A stretch of 64,000 nt of DNA from EW11 sp035765635 (GTDB lineage: Bacteria; Verrucomicrobiota; Verrucomicrobiia; Opitutales; Opitutaceae), in contig DASTWZ010000010.1 of assembly GCA_035765635.1 (NCBI GenBank), forward strand, positions 1 to 64,000. The letters are read 5' to 3'. The translations under genes and the position numbers were made by a program. Numbering within the stretch: the stretch's first letter is position 1; each line of letters starts with the position of its first letter. Positions 57,817-64,000 of this stretch are shown here, in pieces. The notes below the pieces were generated by a model. That model ran no database searches, was not told where the DNA came from, and saw only the letters and a program-made list of their open reading frames with translations.

Positions 57817-60531
57817 CTACGGAACTTCGTAAACTTCCGCGATCGCGACACCCGTCGTTCCATTCACGCCGCGAACCACCACGGTATAGGCGCCCGGCAC
57901 AAGAGAAACCGCCAACGCTGCATCTTTGCTACCAGCCTTCAGGTCGGTGGCTTTTACTTTCGCGATGGCTGCCGCCGTGTCCGCAGCGCCATCGCCAGTA
58001 TCCCAATTATCATTCGTCGCGACGATCGCGCTGGAGGAGTGAACTTCGATTGTCGGATCCGCCAAAAACGAGGTGAGGCCGTAATCAGTGAGCTTCGGAC
58101 CAAGGCCGCGTATCAAGACTTTCATTTGACCCGTTCCCGCGATAACGAAGCCGGCAATCAGCACGTTCTCTCCTGCGCCCGAACGAGCACGCGCGGAGAC
58201 ATTCACAAGACGGGCGCTTCCGCCCCCGGCCGAATACATCTCGAGCAAACCGACGCCAGTGCCCGCATTAGCTTCGAGTTTAGCGGTGTAGCCGTGCCCC
58301 GCGCCTAAATCCTGAATCAACGCCGCGTCCTTGCTTCCTGCATCAAGCGCGAACGCACCGTAGGCGCTCATGTCCGCGGCAATGGTGGCAGACCAATCAT
58401 TGTTTTTCGCGATGCTGTGAGATCCATCATCGAAGATCTCCAGCTGAGGGTCCGGCAGAAAATTCGTCACATCGTATTTCGAGAGTATCGGGCCATCCGC
58501 CCGGACAAGAATGGGCGCCGAGCCTGAACCTCCGACGACCACGCCGACGATCGGCGTGTCCTCGCCCGATGCAACCGCGGCGCGCATCGAAACATTACTC
58601 AAGTAGGCAGTGCTCAAGGAAAGTGTAACAGGCGCGCTCGTGACGGAACCAAGCGAGTTGGATATCTTGACCGTGTAGCTGCCAAAGTCGTTCTCCGTGA
58701 TATTCACGAGATTTAGCGTCGCACTATTCTCTCCGCCGAGTGCGACGCCGTTGCGGTACCATTGATACGTGAGCGTGCCACTTCCTGCTGCCACGACGCT
58801 GAACGAAGCGCCGCCGCCGAGAACCGCGGACGTGCTTGTCGGTTGAGTCGTGATGACTGGAACCGTCGGCGCAGTGTCCAACTGAATCACCGTCATCGAA
58901 TACGAGGGAAACGTGTACGTGAACTTCGGCGTGGTGAGCGGCATCGTCGAGGTTTGCACATCGATCTGATCGGCTGCGCCCGCATCGATGGTTTTGTTAT
59001 ATGTATAAATCGTGGCCGCAGCGGAGCCGCTGAGCCCTGGGATATCAACCTCCGCGCCGATGTTGATCGTCGGATTTTTGTTCACGACGAGCAGCGCGAT
59101 TTTTCCGTTGGCCTGTTTGGCGCCGTATGCGGAAAGCCACGCGTAGTTGCTCACTGTTTTGATAATTTGATCCCCACCCTGCGCCCAATGCGTGAGCAAT
59201 TTCGCCGCGTAGAATGTGGGCAGCGGCGAGTGACTTGGCACCCCGGGATATTCCGTCGCGGTGGAAACGCCCGCGATCATGTTGTACGTGCCGAAATTTC
59301 TCCAGCCGTAGAGCGACGTGCTCATGTTGACCTTCGCGGGATCCTCCGAGCCGTTGTGCAGATCCCACCAGATCACGGTATTGAATTCGCTCTGCGCGAT
59401 CGTCCCGTACGAATCGGCGTAGAAGAGACCGTTGACCAAATTCGACGACTGACGGCCCGGCGCGGAACTGACGGAGTTGATTTCCGTCATGACGAGCTCG
59501 ATGTCGTGGCCATTGGCCGTGCCAATGTAGTCGGTGATCATCTGTCGAATCGCGGCGGCTTTGGTCCCGAGATCGACGTTCTTCTGCATGAGCGTGTTGT
59601 CGTTCTCGTTCGGCGGATTTTGCGCGTAGTAGTGATAAGACAGAAAATCCGGATACACGCCGGTCGCCTTGAAATTCGCGAGCATGACCGGAGTCCAGCC
59701 GGTGAAGAGCGTGAGGGTGCGCGGATTCTGCACGCCGTGAGTGCCGATGCCGTAGAGGTTCTCCGCGGCCTCGGTCACGGCGCCGATTTTGATGCTTGGG
59801 TCGACGGCGAGCATCTTGGCTTTGAAATCCTTGAAGGACTGCGCGTAGGTGAACGGATCGTTCTTGGCGCCAAGAAGGCCGGAGTTGTTCACGCCGTGTT
59901 GGTCGTATTCCCACGAGCCGTAGTTTTCGTTTCCGACCTCGAAATATTTTACCTTGAACGGCTGCGGGTGAGCGATGCGCAGGAAGTTTTTCCCATCATC
60001 CGGAGTAACCGGACTCGAACCGCGCAATTTCGCCCAGTAGCTGACGGTCTCCCAATCGCGCCCCTTGTCATCCTTGCCGATGGTTTGGCCGTTGGTCACG
60101 GCGCCGTTCAAATATGCCACGAGCGCTGCCGCCATCTCGGGAGTGCCGCTGCCATAGTTGACGGTGACGTACATCGTCGCGTTCTGCGCCTCGGCGACCT
60201 TGGCCATGTCCGGAATGGAATTTGTCCAAGTCCAGTTCGGGTTTCCCTGAATCTGTTTGTTCGTCGCCCAATCGTAGTCGTCGGACAAACTTCCTCCGGG
60301 CAATCGCATGGTCCCGAATTTCACCTGCTTCAGATATGTATCCGTTTGGGGAATACGCAGCAGGCTGTCCCACATCGTGATGTTTACGCCATAGAATCGC
60401 GGGTCGAGCGTGCGGACCGTGGACGACGGCGACACCGTGATGGTCGTGGGGTTGGGTGGCGTCGTCACGGTTTGAGCGTAACCAGAACTCAACGTGAGGA
60501 GCAGCGCGGTCGCAGCGGCTTTGTAATTCAT
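57817..60531 (-). CDS. Secreted glycosidase with Ig-like and tandem C-terminal domains
   Basis: A 904-aa exported protein (signal peptide 1-19). Residues ~30-560 form a TIM-barrel glycoside hydrolase in the style of clan A arabinofuranosidase-like enzymes: acid/base candidate E202 in VGNENYGSWEYD and nucleophile candidate E350 in LVMTEINS. An Ig-like domain follows at ~605-695 (TYQWYRNGVAL), and two copies of the ~100-residue domain seen in the protein at 37621 come last. The start at 60531 gives a clean signal peptide. The likely substrate is plant polysaccharide, but the exact GH family is not certain. Confidence 0.85.
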   Translation of the reverse strand: MNYKAAATALLLTLSSGYAQTVTTPPNPTTITVSPSSTVRTLDPRFYGVNITMWDSLLRIPQTDTYLKQVKFGTMRLPGGSLSDDYDWATNKQIQGNPNWTWTNSIPDMAKVAEAQNATMYVTVNYGSGTPEMAAALVAYLNGAVTNGQTIGKDDKGRDWETVSYWAKLRGSSPVTPDDGKNFLRIAHPQPFKVKYFEVGNENYGSWEYDQHGVNNSGLLGAKNDPFTYAQSFKDFKAKMLAVDPSIKIGAVTEAAENLYGIGTHGVQNPRTLTLFTGWTPVMLANFKATGVYPDFLSYHYYAQNPPNENDNTLMQKNVDLGTKAAAIRQMITDYIGTANGHDIELVMTEINSVSSAPGRQSSNLVNGLFYADSYGTIAQSEFNTVIWWDLHNGSEDPAKVNMSTSLYGWRNFGTYNMIAGVSTATEYPGVPSHSPLPTFYAAKLLTHWAQGGDQIIKTVSNYAWLSAYGAKQANGKIALLVVNKNPTINIGAEVDIPGLSGSAAATIYTYNKTIDAGAADQIDVQTSTMPLTTPKFTYTFPSYSMTVIQLDTAPTVPVITTQPTSTSAVLGGGASFSVVAAGSGTLTYQWYRNGVALGGENSATLNLVNITENDFGSYTVKISNSLGSVTSAPVTLSLSTAYLSNVSMRAAVASGEDTPIVGVVVGGSGSAPILVRADGPILSKYDVTNFLPDPQLEIFDDGSHSIAKNNDWSATIAADMSAYGAFALDAGSKDAALIQDLGAGHGYTAKLEANAGTGVGLLEMYSAGGGSARLVNVSARARSGAGENVLIAGFVIAGTGQMKVLIRGLGPKLTDYGLTSFLADPTIEVHSSSAIVATNDNWDTGDGAADTAAAIAKVKATDLKAGSKDAALAVSLVPGAYTVVVRGVNGTTGVAIAEVYEVP

Positions 60532-60743
60532 AGGGTAACGGGTTGCTGGAAGCTTCTTAGTCCAAGGACACGAAAAAGGCGAAAACCAGTGCGGCGCAAC
60601 AGGTGGTCCCTGTGCTAACACGCGAAGCGGCCGAAGTTCACGGGATTTTGACGAGGCGTCCGCTCGCGTCCACAAATCACAGGAAGCTCGGAAAACCGAA
60701 ATCGCAAAAATTGACGACTGGACGAGACCGAAGGCTGCGGCGC

Positions 60744-60776
60744 AAAAAAAAGCGCCCCGGAAAAATCCGGAGCGCT
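60744..60776 (-). terminator. Rho-independent terminator after rpsA
   Basis: On the minus strand AGCGCTCCGG pairs with CCGGGGCGCT (one G-T pair) over an ATTTTT loop and is followed by eight T residues. It is 36 bp after the rpsA stop. Confidence 0.92.
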
Positions 60777-60811
60777 TCGAGAACAAACTGTATTCGCTTT
60801 TTGGAGACGAC

Positions 60812-62482
<1,671 letters not shown>

Positions 62483-62809
62483 GATAACGTGCAAAAGCCG
62501 TCACCTCGCTCCACGGTGCCGACCTTCGCGGTGATTCCTTTTAAGGGGAACCGTGGGTTGAAGGTTAACTGACGTGAGACCTGCGGGAGCACTGCGGCAC
62601 ACAGGTCGGACCAAAAGAATTGCCGCAAACGAAGAGAGTCTCGAACTCCAACCGCACCCGCAAGAGGAAATTTCGGCCCGGCCGGACTAAGCGAATGCCG
62701 CACACGTCAAACCGGATATTCTCCCCCATCCCGGCCACATTTTTTGCTAGCGGGAACCGTGACTTCGGCGAGCGTACCATGCGGCGGCAAGCCCCGCCAA
62801 TTTTCCAGA
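62483..62809. other. 327-bp divergent intergenic region
   Basis: Upstream of both rpsA (minus) and the Wzt-like gene (plus). It should hold the rpsA promoter and a leader that may take part in S1 autoregulation. I could not identify a clear promoter, and no RNA gene or long repeat is apparent. Confidence 0.4.
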
Positions 62810-64000
62810 ATGGCACGTCCAATTATCGAAGTCAGAGGCATCTCAAAAAAATACCGACTCGGTCACATCGGTGCGAAATCCTTTCGTGAGGAACTCGAGC
62901 GCTGGTGGGAGAAACGGAAAGCTGGAGACAGCGCGGCCAACAAAGCGTCGAACGCGGATTTCTGGTCGCTCAAAGACGTTTCCTTCGACGTCCAGCCGGG
63001 CGAGGTGCTCGGCGTCGTCGGCAAGAACGGAGCGGGCAAGAGCACTTTGCTCAAGATCATCAGCCGGATCACGGAACCGACAGCCGGCGAAATCAAAATT
63101 CGCGGGCGCATCGCCAGTTTGCTCGAGGTCGGCACCGGCTTTCATCCGGAATTGAGCGGCCGCGATAATGTTTTCCTCAACGGCGCCGTCCTCGGCATGA
63201 ACCGCGAGGAAATTCGCCGGAAGTTCGATGCGATCGTGGAGTTCGCCGAAATCGGCAAATTCATCGACACGCCGGTCAAGCGCTACTCGAGCGGCATGTA
63301 CGTCCGCCTGGCGTTTGCCGTCGCGGCACATCTCGAGCCGGAGATTCTGATCATCGACGAGGTGCTCGCTGTCGGTGACTCGGACTTCCAAGCGAAATGC
63401 TTGGGCAAGATGCGCGAGGTCTCGCGGTCGGACGGCCGCACGGTCCTTTTCGTCAGCCACAACATGGCTGCGGTGAAAAATCTCTGCAACCGCGTGGTCT
63501 GGCTGGAAAAAGGCAAGGTTCGCGCGGTCGGCGATGCCGACAAACTTGTCGTCGATTATCTGACCGAGAATTCGATGAAGAAAGCCCATGCGACATCCGC
63601 GCACGGCTTGAAGCTGCAGCACGTGGCTTTCCATTCGCCGAAAGACGACCTGCCGATGAATCAGCTGATGTTCGGCGAGGAATATAATCTCAAAGTGAAG
63701 ATCGCGTCGGAACGCCCGTTCACGCGCACGGCCGTCGTGATTCAGATCAAGAACGGCTATGGCGATCTGGTCAGCTCCATCTGCACGCCGGAGGAAGGGA
63801 TCAAGCCTTTCGAAATCAAGGACGAGGCGGACGTCGAGGTATCCATGAAGGCACTACGGCTCATGCCTGGTCGCTACACCATGGACGTCCTGGTTTTTCG
63901 GCCAAACGACAACACCCGTTATCTCGAGGGCGAAAACGTATTCAGTTTTGAAGTACACCCGGGCGTTCTCACCGGTGGCATGTGGCCGTATCAAAGCCAT
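62810..64000 (+). CDS. Wzt/TagH-type polysaccharide export ATPase, 3' end outside window
   Basis: The first 397 residues of an ABC ATPase for O-antigen or teichoic-acid-like polymer export. The ATG at 62810 is followed by an N-terminal IIEVRGISKKYRLG motif, Walker A GKNGAGKS, signature YSSGMYVRLAF and Walker B ILIIDEVLAVGD. After ~residue 255 comes a C-terminal Wzt-type carbohydrate-binding domain (LKLQHVAFHSPKDDLPMNQ and on). Such proteins pair with a Wzm permease and recognise the end of the glycan. The reading frame is open to the window edge. Confidence 0.94.
   Translation, partial: MARPIIEVRGISKKYRLGHIGAKSFREELERWWEKRKAGDSAANKASNADFWSLKDVSFDVQPGEVLGVVGKNGAGKSTLLKIISRITEPTAGEIKIRGRIASLLEVGTGFHPELSGRDNVFLNGAVLGMNREEIRRKFDAIVEFAEIGKFIDTPVKRYSSGMYVRLAFAVAAHLEPEILIIDEVLAVGDSDFQAKCLGKMREVSRSDGRTVLFVSHNMAAVKNLCNRVVWLEKGKVRAVGDADKLVVDYLTENSMKKAHATSAHGLKLQHVAFHSPKDDLPMNQLMFGEEYNLKVKIASERPFTRTAVVIQIKNGYGDLVSSICTPEEGIKPFEIKDEADVEVSMKALRLMPGRYTMDVLVFRPNDNTRYLEGENVFSFEVHPGVLTGGMWPYQSH

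Noticed and set aside
58762..60618. Plus-strand 618-aa frame
   Set aside because: Antisense to the secreted glycosidase. No recognisable domain or start context.

Overview
The window looks like chromosomal DNA from the PVC group, most likely a Verrucomicrobiota bacterium. The evidence is a 51-residue small basic protein of the PVC-signature type (29802-29957), a double-length UvrA as in chlamydiae, an ECF sigma factor next to a Ser/Thr kinase with WD40-like repeats, and two secreted proteins that share tandem C-terminal domains. LPS and osmoregulated periplasmic glucan genes show a Gram-negative envelope. I cannot place it below phylum.

Left end (1-4245): a chromosomal integron. Cassettes lie on the minus strand and are separated by three complete, nearly identical ~100-bp attC sites; a fourth is cut by the window edge. 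They end at an attI-type site beside a plus-strand intI-type tyrosine recombinase. This is the classical divergent layout. The recombinase is oddly long (745 aa): about 400 residues precede the catalytic region. The cassettes encode a small Cys-pair protein, an NTF2/SnoaL-like protein, a small exported protein and one doubtful ORF.

4226-12921 is a minus-strand block: htrA, a catalytically dead HtrA paralogue, riboflavin synthase, a family-4-like uracil-DNA glycosylase, opgG, an unrecognised membrane protein and opgH. 13000-18317 holds leuS, dinB, a class IV aminotransferase and a small HTH protein. 18712-33000 is rich in signalling genes (HTH-MBL fusion, ECF sigma/STPK-WD40 pair, hybrid kinase with a periplasmic sensor, kinase plus membrane-anchored receiver), interspersed with cutA, dedA, the PVC protein, rpoZ and smpB.

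33270-47031: an AAA ATPase, a DapF homologue lacking both catalytic cysteines, a 30-aa membrane peptide joined to an RskA-like protein, fabV, dtd, a secreted protein, serS, LPS genes (two GT9 enzymes and an LpxL-GT9 fusion) and an oppDF pair. 47055-47170 is an inverted-repeat element with a terminator in its core. 47181-64000: tandem uvrA, a GT4 enzyme, a holin-like membrane protein, lpdA, small hypothetical genes, a candidate structured RNA, tRNA-Arg(CCG), a large secreted glycosidase, rpsA and the start of a Wzt-like polysaccharide export ATPase.

The points most worth following up are the extended integron integrase, the double-Ser DapF, the uracil glycosylase missing iron-sulfur ligands, the LpxL-GT9 fusion, and the 116-bp inverted-repeat element with a second degenerate copy near 57.5 kb.
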